64,000 bases of DNA from Stenotrophomonas sp. ESTM1D_MKCIP4_1. GTDB taxonomy: Bacteria > Pseudomonadota > Gammaproteobacteria > Xanthomonadales > Xanthomonadaceae. The translations under genes were made by a program, and so were the position numbers. The notes beneath the pieces are model-generated. The model saw nothing but the letters and a program-made list of their open reading frames with translations. It was not told where the DNA came from and made no database searches. The stretch lies in the NCBI RefSeq assembly GCF_003086895.1, contig NZ_CP026004.1, positions 296,317 through 360,316 of the forward strand. Direction: 5' to 3'. This document shows, piece by piece, positions 50,457 to 59,783 of the stretch (position 1 is the stretch's first letter; each line of letters begins with the position of its first letter).

Positions 50457-50819
50457 TTACTTGTCGCTGCTGCTGGCCAGCTTGGCGATCAGCCAGCCGG
50501 CGGCGAAGGCCACGCCGAAGGACGCCAGCGGACGCTCACGGATCAGTTCGGCGGCGCTGTCGACCAGGTCCTTGCCCTTGTCCATCAGTGCGTCGACCTG
50601 TTCCTTGGCGGCGGCACCGCCGAACTCGGCAGCGGCCAGGCCGGACAGCGCGCTGTCGGACAGCTCGGCCTTGACGTTGGCCTTGCCGATGCGCAGTTCG
50701 TCACCGGCGGCGCCGGTTGCACCCTTGATCGCACCGCCAGCAGCACTGGCAGCCTGCTTCAGGTGGGAACCGGCTTCACCCAGGTGTTCCTTCAGGTTCT
50801 CGGTATTGGTGGGGCTCAT
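50457..50819 (-). CDS. DUF883 family protein (ElaB/YqjD-like)
   Basis: A 120-residue protein with a helical, Ala/Gly-rich soluble part (for example LGEAGSHLKQAASAAGGAIK and VDALMDKGKDLVDSAAELIR) and a single C-terminal helix (ASFGVAFAAGWLIAKLASS). A conserved arginine-proline, RERPLASFG, before the helix is the hallmark of ElaB/YqjD/DUF883 proteins, C-tail-anchored inner-membrane proteins that bind ribosomes in stationary phase in E. coli. It heads the operon with the two genes downstream. Confidence 0.82.
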   Translation of the reverse strand: MSPTNTENLKEHLGEAGSHLKQAASAAGGAIKGATGAAGDELRIGKANVKAELSDSALSGLAAAEFGGAAAKEQVDALMDKGKDLVDSAAELIRERPLASFGVAFAAGWLIAKLASSSDK

Positions 50820-50920
50820 CGAATCACTCCTGTTGCGATGGGGGGACGAACGAAGGGTTCGGCCGATGGGACGTACAGCAATAGCATCGGCCGGGTATAG
50901 GAGGTGTTACGGCGGGGCGA

Positions 50921-52354
50921 TCAGCGCATCACCAGCTGGCCCTGCTGCTGGCCATTGTTGCGCAGGATGCGCAGGACCAGCGTGGCCGGGCGCTGCTGGA
51001 AGTTGGCACGCCAGCTGGCCAGGTCGGCGAATTCGCCCACGGTAGCCTCGGCGATGATGTCGCCCTGCTGCAGGCCGTTGCTGGCCGCGCGGCTGCCGCG
51101 CTTGACCTCGCTGACCAGCACGCCGCCCACGCCGGACTGGCGCAGCGACTCGGGCAGGTCGGTGAAGGTGGCACCGCCCAGGCGCGGGTCGAGGCTTTCG
51201 CCGGTCACCGAGCGCGCCTGTTCCTTCAGTGTGGCTTTGACCTGCAGCGGCTTGCCGTCGCGGCGCACGTCCAGGCCAAGCACGCTGCCGACGGCGGCCA
51301 GGCCCTCCACGTTGTGCAGTGCTTCGGCGCTGTCCACGCGCTGGCCATTGGCCGCCACCACCACATCGCCCGGCTTCAGCCCGGCCGCAGCGGCGGCCGA
51401 ACCGGCCAGCACGCGCGTGATGAGCGCGCCACGCGTTTCACCCAGGCCCAGCCCCTGCGCGATCTGCGTGCTCAGGTTCTGCGCTTCCACGCCCAGCGTG
51501 CCGCGCACCACCACCCCGTGCTTGACCAGCTGGTCGACCACGCTGCGCGCCAGGTTGGAGGGGATGGCCAGGCCCAGGCCGATGTTGCCGGCCATGCTGC
51601 CCTGCGGGTTGAAGCTGGCGGTGTTGATGCCCACCAGCTGGCCTTGCAGGTTGACCAGCGCGCCACCGGAATTGCCCGGGTTGATCGACGCATCGGTCTG
51701 GATGAAGTTCTGGTAGCCCAGGCCGCGGATGCCGCTGCGGCCCACCGCCGAGACGATGCCCGAGGTCACCGTCTGGCTGAAACCGAACGGGTTGCCGATG
51801 GCCACCACGAAGTCGCCCACGCGCAGCTGGTCGCTGTTGCCGAGCTTGATGTCGGTGAGGTTCTGCGCCGGGATGCGGATCAGCGCGATGTCGGTGTCAC
51901 GGTCCGAGCCGAGGAATTCGGCTTTCACCGTGCGCCCATCGGCCAGGGTCACCTGCACATCATCGGCATTGTCGATGACGTGGTGGTTGGTCAGCACCAG
52001 GCCCTCGCTGGCATCGATGATGACGCCCGAGCCGAGTGATTCATTGATACGTTCCTGCGGTACGTCCGGGAACAGACGGCGGAAGAACGGATCGTTGAAG
52101 AACGGATTGCGGACCCGCACCACCTGTTTGGTGTTGACGCTGACCACGGCCGGCATGGCCTTTTCCAGCATCGGCGCCAGCGACGGCACCGCCTGCCCGG
52201 CCACCGCGGCCGGCAACGCGGCGCTGGTCGGCAGCGCTGCGGGCAGCGGTGCCGCGTCGGCGCGGTTGTCCAGGTGGGCGTTGATGCCGGTGGCGACGAA
52301 GCCGCCGAAGGCAGCAGCAATTGCGAGCGTGAGCAGGGTGGGTAGCGGTCGCAT
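50921..52354 (-). CDS. Do/Deg-family periplasmic serine endoprotease (DegQ/MucD-like)
   Basis: A 477-residue trypsin-like protease and chaperone of the periplasm. A signal sequence (LLTLAIAAAFGGFVATG) precedes the catalytic domain with His in VLTNHHVID (about residue 123), Asp in DTDIALIRI (about 153) and Ser in INPGNSGGALV (about 227). Two PDZ domains follow (from about 290 and about 400), with GLGLGETRGALITRVLAGSA in the first. The frame opens at 52408, but ATG 52354 begins the signal peptide. It degrades or refolds misfolded envelope proteins. No anti-sigma or algU genes are in the window. Confidence 0.92.
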   Translation of the reverse strand: MRPLPTLLTLAIAAAFGGFVATGINAHLDNRADAAPLPAALPTSAALPAAVAGQAVPSLAPMLEKAMPAVVSVNTKQVVRVRNPFFNDPFFRRLFPDVPQERINESLGSGVIIDASEGLVLTNHHVIDNADDVQVTLADGRTVKAEFLGSDRDTDIALIRIPAQNLTDIKLGNSDQLRVGDFVVAIGNPFGFSQTVTSGIVSAVGRSGIRGLGYQNFIQTDASINPGNSGGALVNLQGQLVGINTASFNPQGSMAGNIGLGLAIPSNLARSVVDQLVKHGVVVRGTLGVEAQNLSTQIAQGLGLGETRGALITRVLAGSAAAAAGLKPGDVVVAANGQRVDSAEALHNVEGLAAVGSVLGLDVRRDGKPLQVKATLKEQARSVTGESLDPRLGGATFTDLPESLRQSGVGGVLVSEVKRGSRAASNGLQQGDIIAEATVGEFADLASWRANFQQRPATLVLRILRNNGQQQGQLVMR

Positions 52355-52801
52355 GGGAGTCGGTTCGCAGGCGGTGGAGTGGGGCCGTAGGCCTATACGG
52401 TAGAACAAGCTGAATGAGTGTGTCGCGATCCGGATAAATGGCTCATGAAAAATACCGGCTCCGCGAGTCGCGTGGCGACCCGGGAAGCGTGCTCACGAAG
52501 CGCGCGGATACGTGCCGATACTTGCGCAGTTCGGCGCATCCGGGCGTTCTGGTGACGCATGGCGCGCCTGTCGAGCCCTGGCGCGGCGGCAGCGCTGGCA
52601 CGACACCCGCGCACACGCGGGCATCACCGCGCAGCACTTAAATAAAGGGGTTTTCTGAATGCAGTTCGGTTCGTTGCCGGTGGTTGCCTACACCAGTGCC
52701 GTCGCATCCGATGCGATTGAACATGTGCGCCCCGTTCCACGATGGACAATGTCGGTATAGCATCGCCCCGTTTTGACAATCCAGGCCCCCAGGAGGGCAA
52801 C
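52355..52801. other. 447-base intergenic region between two divergent genes
   Basis: No supported gene. It should hold both the protease promoter and that of the histone-like gene; a TATAGC at 52755-52760 is a possible -10 for the latter. A short inverted repeat, CCCGCG-CACA-CGCGGG, is at 52608-52623, and the sequence at 52639-52650 is unusually AT-rich (TTAAATAAAGGG). The ORF of 67 codons at 52438 has no ribosome-binding site and reads as shadow sequence. Confidence 0.5.
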
Positions 52802-53692
52802 ATGAGCAACGGTAATGGTGTGTCGGTCGTGACCGACGCCGTCGAGAACGTGAAAGAAACCGCCACCAACGTTGGCGAGACCATCGCCCACGCCGCCGAA
52901 GACGCCGTGAAGTCGGTCAAGAAGACCGTCAAGCGCGCCACCAAGGCTGCCGGTACCCGCGTTGCCAAGGCCAAGAAGGCCGTGGCCAAGGTCGAGAAGA
53001 CCGTTGCCAAGAAGGCCGAGAAGGCTGCCAAGTCGGTTGGCAAGACCGTTGCCAACGCGAAGAAGAAGCTGGAAGCCGCCAAGAAGAATGCCAAGGCTGA
53101 AGCCGCTGCCCTGAAGAAGGAAGTGGCCAAGAAGAAGGCTGCTGCCGGCAAGGCTGTGACCAAGAAGGCCGCTGCGGCCAAGAAGACCACCAAGGCTGCC
53201 ACCAAGGTTGCCGGCAAGAAGGTCGCCACCGTGAAGAAGGCTGCCACCAAGAAGGCTGCCGTGGCCAAGAAGACCGTCGCCAAGAAGACGGCCGCTGCCA
53301 AGAAGGTTGTCGGCAAGAAGGTCGCGACGGCCAAGAAGGCTGTGGCCAAGAAGACCGTTGCTGCCAAGAAGGTCGCCGGCAAGAAGGCCGTGGCTGCGAA
53401 GAAGGTTGTCGGCAAGAAGGTTGCCGCCAGCAAGAAGGTCGCCACCAAGAAGACCGCCGTGGCCAAGAAGGCTGTCGGCAAGAAGGTTGCCGCCACCAAG
53501 AAGGTCGCCACCAAGAAGACCGCGGCCGCCAAGAAGGTTGTCGGCAAGAAGGTTGCCGCCACCCGCAAGAACGTGGCCAAGAAGGCTGCACCGCTGAAGA
53601 AGGTCGCTGCCAAGAAGGCACCGGCCAAGAAGGTTGTCGCCAAGAAGGCGCCGGCCAAGAAGGCCGTGCGCAAGGCTGCCAAGCGCAAGTAA
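52802..53692 (+). CDS. lysine/alanine-rich histone H1-like protein
   Basis: A 296-residue very basic protein. The first 45 residues form an amphipathic helical region (VTDAVENVKETATNVGETIA) that resembles phasin or DUF883 helices. The rest is made of imperfect repeats of a KKVAxKK/AVGKKVAATKK type, like the C-terminal tail of eukaryotic histone H1 and of bacterial AlgP/HC1 proteins. It should bind DNA or RNA and compact the nucleoid. AGGAGG five bases before the ATG is optimal, so it is likely abundant. Codon use is biased toward AAG and GCC. A strong terminator follows. Confidence 0.85.
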   Translation: MSNGNGVSVVTDAVENVKETATNVGETIAHAAEDAVKSVKKTVKRATKAAGTRVAKAKKAVAKVEKTVAKKAEKAAKSVGKTVANAKKKLEAAKKNAKAEAAALKKEVAKKKAAAGKAVTKKAAAAKKTTKAATKVAGKKVATVKKAATKKAAVAKKTVAKKTAAAKKVVGKKVATAKKAVAKKTVAAKKVAGKKAVAAKKVVGKKVAASKKVATKKTAVAKKAVGKKVAATKKVATKKTAAAKKVVGKKVAATRKNVAKKAAPLKKVAAKKAPAKKVVAKKAPAKKAVRKAAKRK

Positions 53693-53710
53693 TCCGCGCT
53701 GGCGCCATGA

Positions 53711-53747
53711 ACCCTTCCGCCCGTCACGGGCGGAAGGGTTTTTTTTT
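53711..53747 (+). terminator. rho-independent terminator after the histone-like gene
   Basis: ACCCTTCCGCCCG pairs perfectly with CGGGCGGAAGGGT around the loop TCA, followed by nine T residues. It lies 18 bases after the stop and just before the converging MFS gene. Confidence 0.96.
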
Positions 53748-53752
53748 GCCGG

Positions 53753-54943
53753 TCAGTGGCGCGCCAACTGAGCCGCCGGTCGCCAGTGGAGGATCGCCAG
53801 CGCAGCCAGCGGCAAGACGCCACCGAACACTGCAACACCCGTCCAGCCGAAGTGATGCCAGGCCAGTGCACCGGCCCACGAGCCGAAGGCGCCGCCCAGG
53901 AACATGCCGGTCATGAAGACGGTGTTGAGCCGGCTCTTGAACTCAGGATGCAGCCCGTAGACCTGGTGCTGGTGGCTGACCAGCGCTACCTGCACGCCGA
54001 AGTCGAGCACGACCACGCCGATCACCAGGCCGGCCAGGCCCGGCCACAGGCCCAGCAGCAGCCACGACACCACGGTGGCCAGCACGCCCAGCCGCACTAC
54101 CGGCGCCGGACCACGGCGGTCGGCCAGGCGCCCGGCCAACGGTGCGATCGCCACGCCCACCACGCCGATGATGCCGAACAGTCCGGCCGTGGCCGCGCCC
54201 AGCTGCAGCGGTGGCGCTGCCAGATGCAGCGACAGGGTGGTCCAGAACACCGAGAACGAAGCGAACACCAGCGCCTGCGCCCAGGTGGCCCGGCGCAGCA
54301 CCGGATGCTCGCGCCACAGCGTGCGCAGCGATGCCAGCAGTGCGCCGTAGCCCGGTGGGTGGCCCGGCGGTGCATGCCGTGGCAGCGTGCGCGCCATCAG
54401 CAGCGCCGCGCCCAGCGCCAGCGGTACGCCCAGCCAGAACATGGCGCGCCAGCTGCTGGCGCTGGACACCAGGCCCGCCACGGTGCGGCTGAGCAGGATG
54501 CCAGCGAGCAATCCGCTCATCACGGTGCCGATGGCTGCACCCCGTCGTTCGGGTTCCACCAGCAGCGCGGTGAACGGCACGATCTGCTGGGCCACGGTGG
54601 CGGCCGCACCCAGCAGGATCGCGCCGATCGCCAGTGCCGGCAGCCCGGGCGCCAGGGCCGACACCACCAGCGCCAGCGCCACCGCCAGGAACTGCAGCAC
54701 GATCAGCCGCCGTCGCTCGTGGCGGTCGCCCAGCGGCAGCAGCAGGAGCAGCCCTGCGGCGTAACCCAGCTGGGTCAGCGCGGGAATCCAGCTGCTTACC
54801 CGCACATCACCCAGATCGTGGGCCATGGCCGCCAGCATCGGCTGGTTGTAATAGATGTTGGCCACGCCCAGGCCGGCGGCCACTGCCATGGCAAACAGCG
54901 GTGCCGTGCGCACGGCACCGGCTGCAGTGGGGGAGGAAGACAT
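53753..54943 (-). CDS. MFS transporter (drug/metabolite exporter type)
   Basis: A 396-residue transporter with 12 helices. GVANIYYNQPMLAAMAHDLG is the N-terminal signature of the YtfF/YgaY-like MFS subgroup, followed by LPLGDRHERRRLIVLQFLAV, the loop 2-3 motif. It has no soluble domain. Such proteins export drugs, sugars or amino acids; the substrate is unknown. The ATG has GGAG eight bases upstream. The alpha/beta hydrolase gene lies 61 bases upstream on the same strand and may be co-transcribed. Confidence 0.82.
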   Translation of the reverse strand: MSSSPTAAGAVRTAPLFAMAVAAGLGVANIYYNQPMLAAMAHDLGDVRVSSWIPALTQLGYAAGLLLLLPLGDRHERRRLIVLQFLAVALALVVSALAPGLPALAIGAILLGAAATVAQQIVPFTALLVEPERRGAAIGTVMSGLLAGILLSRTVAGLVSSASSWRAMFWLGVPLALGAALLMARTLPRHAPPGHPPGYGALLASLRTLWREHPVLRRATWAQALVFASFSVFWTTLSLHLAAPPLQLGAATAGLFGIIGVVGVAIAPLAGRLADRRGPAPVVRLGVLATVVSWLLLGLWPGLAGLVIGVVVLDFGVQVALVSHQHQVYGLHPEFKSRLNTVFMTGMFLGGAFGSWAGALAWHHFGWTGVAVFGGVLPLAALAILHWRPAAQLARH

Positions 54944-55004
54944 GGCGATGCTCCTGGCGGAAGAGGCGCGCGGGTGCAGGCAAACGCCCGCGCGCGGGGA
55001 CAAC

Positions 55005-55841
55005 TCAGCCCTGCACGAAGGCCAGCAGGTCCGGATTGATGACATCGGCGTGGGTGGTCAGCATGCCGTGCGGGTAGCCCGGGTAGACCTTCAGCGTGCC
55101 GTTGGCCAGCAGCTTGATCGATTCACGCGCGGCGGCGTCGATCGGCACGATCTGATCGTCGTCACCATGCAGGACCAGGGTCGGCACGGTGATTGCCTTC
55201 AGGTCTTCGGTGAAGTCGGTTTCGGAGAATGCCTTGATGCCCTCGTAATGCGCCTTGGCACTGCCGGCCATGCCCTGCCGCCACCAGTTCTGGATGGCAC
55301 CGGGCACGACCTGCGCACCTTCGCGGTTGAAGCCATAGAACGGGCCGCCGGGCAGGTCGAGGAAGAACTGCGAGCGGTTGGCCGCCAGTGCGGCACGCAG
55401 GCCGTCGAACACGTCGATCGGCAGGCCCTTGGGGTAGGCGGCCGTGCGCAGCATGATCGGCGGCACGGCGCTGACCAGCACCGCCTTGGCCACGCGGCCC
55501 TGCGGCTGGCCGTAGCGGGCCACGTAGCGGGCCACTTCGCCACCACCGGTGGAATGGCCGATGTGCACCGCGTTGCGCAGGTCCAGGTGCTGCATGACCA
55601 CGGCGGCATCGGCGGCGTAATGGTCCACGTCGTGGCCTTCGCTTACCTGCGCCGAACGGCCGTGGCCGCGACGGTCATGGGCCACCACGCGATAGCCCTT
55701 GGCCAGGAAGAACAGCATCTGCGTGTCCCAGTCATCACTGGACAGCGGCCAGCCATGATGGAAGACGATCGGCTGGGCCTCCTTCGGGCCCCAGTCCTTG
55801 TAGAAAATCTCGACGCCATCGGGGGTAGTGACAGTGCTCAT
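55005..55841 (-). CDS. alpha/beta-hydrolase, arylesterase/non-haem chloroperoxidase type
   Basis: A 278-residue cytosolic hydrolase. The N-terminal [20 protein letters not shown] and [14 protein letters not shown] are the family start. The nucleophile Ser lies in [15 protein letters not shown] (GHSTGG, about residue 97), the acid Asp in [13 protein letters not shown] (about 228) and the His in [12 protein letters not shown] (about 258). The GHSTGG form and length match cofactor-free haloperoxidase/arylesterase enzymes such as Pseudomonas fluorescens esterase EstF. Physiological substrate unknown. It may be co-transcribed with the MFS transporter. Confidence 0.9.
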   Translation of the reverse strand: MSTVTTPDGVEIFYKDWGPKEAQPIVFHHGWPLSSDDWDTQMLFFLAKGYRVVAHDRRGHGRSAQVSEGHDVDHYAADAAVVMQHLDLRNAVHIGHSTGGGEVARYVARYGQPQGRVAKAVLVSAVPPIMLRTAAYPKGLPIDVFDGLRAALAANRSQFFLDLPGGPFYGFNREGAQVVPGAIQNWWRQGMAGSAKAHYEGIKAFSETDFTEDLKAITVPTLVLHGDDDQIVPIDAAARESIKLLANGTLKVYPGYPHGMLTTHADVINPDLLAFVQG

Positions 55842-55907
55842 CCGGGTAACTCCTCAGGGGTGGGTGGGAACAGGGCCCACGCTACGCCTGCGGTGTTCGC
55901 CGCAACA

Positions 55908-56315
55908 TCACACGCTCGGTTCGCCGGGGCATACCTTGGTGTGATCGCCGGCTTCGAGCAGCTGCTGCAGGCACCCGGCAAGGGCATCGGCATCCACCGG
56001 CTTGCGCAGGAACGCCACCGCGCCGGCTGCGCGCACGCGCTGCTCCACCACCGGGGTGGGGAAGGCGGTCAGGAAGATCATCGGTGGCACGGCACCGCGC
56101 GCACGCAGCTGTGCCTGCAGCTGCTCGCCATCCAGCACGGGCATCTGCACATCACTGATGATGCAGGCCGGCGGGGGCTGCTGGCTGTCGTCCAGCAGCG
56201 CCTGGCCGTGGGCATAGCCACGCACGGCATAGCCCAGCGCGCGCATCAGGCTGGACAGCGACGCGCGGACGCCGGCATCGTCGTCCACGATCGCAATAAT
56301 GGGGGGCGGAAACAT
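55908..56315 (-). CDS. single-domain response regulator (receiver only)
   Basis: A 135-residue protein that is only a receiver domain: the acidic triad in IAIVDDDAGVR, the phospho-acceptor Asp in CIISDVQMPVLDG (about residue 55), Thr in MIFLTAFP and Lys in FLRKPVDAD. There is no output domain, so it would act by protein-protein contact or as a phosphate sink. VDDDAGVRASLSSLMRALGY resembles the FixJ receiver, matching the FixJ-like regulator gene 125 bases upstream. Likely part of the same signalling block. Confidence 0.88.
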   Translation of the reverse strand: MFPPPIIAIVDDDAGVRASLSSLMRALGYAVRGYAHGQALLDDSQQPPPACIISDVQMPVLDGEQLQAQLRARGAVPPMIFLTAFPTPVVEQRVRAAGAVAFLRKPVDADALAGCLQQLLEAGDHTKVCPGEPSV

Positions 56316-56440
56316 GTGGGACTCCTTCGTGCCGCCACGGACGCAACGGGTCCGGGGTTGGCTGGTGTCCTTTATGCCGCAGTCGTGCAGCGGCCGCCAT
56401 CATACGCAGGTGTGGGTAGCGGCCCGGGCGCGGGCTGTGC

Positions 56441-57076
56441 TCAGTGGCCGATGCCCAGTGCTTCGGCCTGCCGCACCAGCTCGGCCAGCGAGCGGACGCC
56501 CATCTTGCGCATCACGTTGCCGCGGTGGATCTTCACCGTGATCTCGCTCAGCTGCAGCTCGGCGGCCACCTGCTTGTTCATCAGGCCGGACACCACCAGG
56601 GCCATCACTTCGCGTTCGCGGCTGGTCAGCGTGGCGTAGTGCGCGCGCACACCGTCCAGTGCACCGTCGCTCTGGCGGCGCTGGCGGTCGCGCTCGATGG
56701 CCGCGGTCACCGCATCGAGCATGTCCTGGTCGCGGAAGGGCTTGGCCAGGAAATCCACCGCGCCGGCCTTCATCGCCTTCACGGTCATGGGAATGTCGCC
56801 ATGGCCGGTCATGAACACCACCGGCAGGGCCACCCCCTGGGCAGCCAGCTGGGCCTGCACGTCCAGCCCGCTCACGCCCTGCAGGCGCACGTCCAGCACG
56901 ATGCAGCCGGGCACATCGGGCAGCGGCTGGGCACCCAGCTCGCCCGGCGCGGCGTACAGCCGCGTCTGCAGCCCGACCGAGCGCAGCAGGCTGTCCAGCG
57001 ACGCACGCACCGACGGGTCATCATCCACGATCACCACCAGCGGCGGCGCGGCAGGCGGGGGAGCGGAACGATGCAT
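56441..57076 (-). CDS. FixJ-family response regulator
   Basis: A 211-residue regulator. The receiver has VVIVDDDPSVRASLDSLLRS, the phospho-acceptor Asp in CIVLDVRLQGVSG (about residue 60) and Lys in DFLAKPFRDQ. The LuxR-type output has TLTSREREVMALVVSGLMNK and SEITVKIHRGNVMRKMG. The proline-free linker and KIHRG helix are typical of FixJ/TodT/StyR. Its ATG is one base before the stop of the kinase gene, so kinase and regulator are a cognate pair. FixJ itself controls microaerobic genes, but targets here are unknown. Confidence 0.92.
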   Translation of the reverse strand: MHRSAPPPAAPPLVVIVDDDPSVRASLDSLLRSVGLQTRLYAAPGELGAQPLPDVPGCIVLDVRLQGVSGLDVQAQLAAQGVALPVVFMTGHGDIPMTVKAMKAGAVDFLAKPFRDQDMLDAVTAAIERDRQRRQSDGALDGVRAHYATLTSREREVMALVVSGLMNKQVAAELQLSEITVKIHRGNVMRKMGVRSLAELVRQAEALGIGH

Positions 57077-57077
57077 G

Positions 57078-59024
57078 TCAGGCGGTCTCCTGTGCAGTGG
57101 CCAGCAACAGGGTAAAACAGGTGCCGGTTCCGGGTGTGCTGCGGACCTGCAGCTGGCCGCCGTGCGCTTCCACCGTGGTGCGGCAGATCGGCAGCCCCAT
57201 GCCCATGCCCTGTGCCTTGGTAGTGAAGAAAGGCTCGAACAGGCGCGCCACGTGGTCAGCGGCGATCCCCGGACCGGTGTCGGTCACGTCGATGCGCACG
57301 TGCCCTTCCACGGGCTGCAGTTCGATGCGCAGGGCACGCGCGCCGGTCTGGCCGCTCATGGCCTGGCAGGCATTCAACACCAGGTTCACCAGCACCTGCT
57401 GCAGCTGGATGCGCTGGCCCGGCACGTCCGGCAGCGTAGCGGCCTGGTCCACCTGCACATGCACCTGCTCGCGCTGCAGCTCGTGCTGCAGCAGCCGCAG
57501 CGCATCCTCCACCAGCACGGCCGGCGCCAGGATCTCGTTGGCCGGCGGCGTCTTGCCGAGGAAGTCGCGCACGTTCTTGACGATGCCGCTGGCGCGGCGC
57601 CCTTCGGCGATGGTGCGTTCGATCGCCTGCTCCACCTCGTGCAGTTCCGGCTGTGGCCGGCGCAGCCAGCGCAGGCCGGCTTCGCCGTTGGTCACCACCG
57701 CCATCAGCGGCTGGTTCACCTCATGCGCCAGCGATGCGGTCAATTCACCCAGGGTGGCGACGCGGCTGGCATGGGCCAGTTCGGCCTGCGCGGCCTGTGC
57801 GCGGGCCTCAGCCTCCTTGCGCTCGTGGATGTCGACCACGAACACCAGCACCGTGCCGTCGCCGTCGCGACGGTCGGGGAAGGTAATGGTGAACAGCACC
57901 GGCACGGTGCTGCCGTCGGCGCGCACGAGGGTGGTTTCGCCCTCGCAGTGGGGCGCGCCCGCGACGAACGCGGCCAGCGATGCGGCGAACGTACGGTCAT
58001 CGTCGGCCAGTACCGCATCGACCGTGGCCGGCGGCGTACCTTCTCCCATCAGGCGGCGGAACGCCGGGTTCAGGCCCACCAGCCGCGCCAGCTGGCGGAA
58101 CCGGGTCAGCGCTTCCGGGGATGCCTGCAGATAGGCCTGCAGCTGCGCACGATCACCCACCCCATGCCGCGAAAGCTCCGCCTGTACCGCGCTCCAGTCC
58201 TGTTCCACCACGCCGATGCGGCTGCCGTCGAACATGCGCCGGTAGCGTTGTTCGCTGCGCACCAGCGCCGCATGGGCGGCCTGTCGCTCGCTCACGTCGG
58301 TGTGGGTTTCCAGCACGCGCAGGGGGCGTCCCTGGCGATCGCGCTGCAGCACCCAGCGGCTTTCCAGCCACAGCGTGCGGCCATCGCGGGTACGCTGCGC
58401 CAGCAGGCCTTCCCAGCGGTCGTGCTGCAGCAGGTCCGCTTCAATCTGCGCACGGGGTGCCGGGTAACGGGTCTGCAGCAGGCGGTCGGCGGGCTGGCCG
58501 GCGGCTTCCTCGCGGCTCCACCCGTACACCTGCTCGGCGGTCAGGTTCCAGAAGCCGATCACCCCGGCCGGGTCGCGCACGAAGATCATGTCGTGCGACA
58601 GGTCCAGCAGCACGGCCTGGTCAGCCAGGGTGCGCATGGAACGCTGGTTCTGCAGCGCCAGCACGGCGCTGATCGCAATGGCGACCAGGCTGACCACCGC
58701 GCGTACGGTCTGCGGCCCCACATGGTCGATGCCGTGGGTGTCCAGGTAGGCGCACAGGGTCAGCCCGGCGCCGGCCACGGCCACGGCGATGATGTCGCCG
58801 CGGCGCCCGGTGCGCGCCACCAGCAGCACCGGCAGCACATACAGCACCGCCACCGCGCCCTCCAGTGTGGAAAGCGTATCGAACAGGGCGATGCCCAGCA
58901 CCAGCACGCAGGCAACCGCGCGCAGCACCATCGCGGGAATGATCCGGTGCGGGAACACCACGTCGCCGCCGCCGCTCGGCTGCGGTGCGGGAATCCAAGG
59001 GGTTGTAGTGCGCGGTGTGGGCAT
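57078..59024 (-). CDS. PAS-domain sensor histidine kinase (FixL-type)
   Basis: A 648-residue membrane kinase. The N-terminus holds four to five hydrophobic segments (about residues 35-125). A PAS domain (about 135-240) contains VIGFWNLTAEQVYGWSREEA, and a second PAS region covers about 260-395. The H box is ASLAHEVNQPLMAVVTNGEA (phospho-acceptor in LAHEVNQPL), then VLVNLVLNACQAM, DTGPGI and GMGLPICRTTVEAHGG. HEVNQPL is the FixL/DctB-like H box. AGGAGG precedes ATG 59024. It is paired with the FixJ-like gene. No haem-PAS His motif was identified, so the signal is unknown. Confidence 0.88.
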   Translation of the reverse strand: MPTPRTTTPWIPAPQPSGGGDVVFPHRIIPAMVLRAVACVLVLGIALFDTLSTLEGAVAVLYVLPVLLVARTGRRGDIIAVAVAGAGLTLCAYLDTHGIDHVGPQTVRAVVSLVAIAISAVLALQNQRSMRTLADQAVLLDLSHDMIFVRDPAGVIGFWNLTAEQVYGWSREEAAGQPADRLLQTRYPAPRAQIEADLLQHDRWEGLLAQRTRDGRTLWLESRWVLQRDRQGRPLRVLETHTDVSERQAAHAALVRSEQRYRRMFDGSRIGVVEQDWSAVQAELSRHGVGDRAQLQAYLQASPEALTRFRQLARLVGLNPAFRRLMGEGTPPATVDAVLADDDRTFAASLAAFVAGAPHCEGETTLVRADGSTVPVLFTITFPDRRDGDGTVLVFVVDIHERKEAEARAQAAQAELAHASRVATLGELTASLAHEVNQPLMAVVTNGEAGLRWLRRPQPELHEVEQAIERTIAEGRRASGIVKNVRDFLGKTPPANEILAPAVLVEDALRLLQHELQREQVHVQVDQAATLPDVPGQRIQLQQVLVNLVLNACQAMSGQTGARALRIELQPVEGHVRIDVTDTGPGIAADHVARLFEPFFTTKAQGMGMGLPICRTTVEAHGGQLQVRSTPGTGTCFTLLLATAQETA

Positions 59025-59244
59025 CGGGCCTCCTGTGCCTGGGGGGGCGTGCCATCGGCGACGCCGAAGGACCGCAGCCACGGTCCGGTGCGTGGCCATG
59101 CTGGACACCGGGCGGGCCACTGTCTTGCATGGATGTGCACAACCGGCCGGGCAAACCAAGGTATGCCCCGGACGATACCCAGGTGCAATGGGCGCGCGCC
59201 TGGGCCATGCCTACGCTGGGCCTGTCCCCTCTGGAACCGCCGCC

Positions 59245-59748
59245 ATGACCGCTTCCACCTTCTCCACCGCCCTGCGTGTACGCAATGACCTGGGTTCGCA
59301 GGCCGCCGCCGATCTCGCGCCGGCGCTGACCGCCCTGCTGGCCGACATGTTCGCGCTGTACCTGAAGACGAAGAACTTCCATTGGCACATGAGCGGACCG
59401 CACTTCCGCGATTACCACCTGATGCTGGATGAGCAGTCCGCGCAGGTGCTGGCCACCACCGATGCCATTGCCGAACGTGCGCGCAAGGTGGGTGGCACCA
59501 CGCTGCGTTCGATCGGCCATATCCAGCGCATCCAGCGTCTGCTGGACAACGATGCCGAGTATGTCACCGCACAGGACATGCTGGCCGAGCTGGCCGACGA
59601 CAACCGCCGCCTGGCCGGCTTCCTGCGCGCCACCCATGGCGTGTGCAGCGAGTACGGCGATGTGGCCAGCACCAGCCTGATCGAGACCTGGATCGACGAG
59701 GCCGAACGTCGCAGCTGGTTCCTGGGCGCTTGCCGCGAAACACGCTGA
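59245..59748 (+). CDS. dps: Dps-family DNA-binding/ferritin-like protein
   Basis: A 167-residue ferritin-like protein that stores iron and protects DNA from oxidative damage as a 12-mer. The Dps ferroxidase motif is clear: KTKNFHWHMSGPHFRDYHLM with His ligands, followed by a helical bundle (EQSAQVLATTDAIAERARKV) and the C-terminal helix with IETWIDEAERRSWFLGA. There is no Lys-rich N-terminal tail, so tight DNA binding is uncertain. It is divergent from the PAS kinase gene. A clear ribosome-binding site is not seen. The next gene follows 35 bases later. Confidence 0.93.
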   Translation: MTASTFSTALRVRNDLGSQAAADLAPALTALLADMFALYLKTKNFHWHMSGPHFRDYHLMLDEQSAQVLATTDAIAERARKVGGTTLRSIGHIQRIQRLLDNDAEYVTAQDMLAELADDNRRLAGFLRATHGVCSEYGDVASTSLIETWIDEAERRSWFLGACRETR

Positions 59749-59783
59749 TCCCCCCACCTGTCCGCATTGCAAGGAGAGCGGTA

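Noticed and set aside
52438..52641. 67-codon ORF in the protease/histone-like gap
   Set aside because: No ribosome-binding site and composition of a shadow frame.
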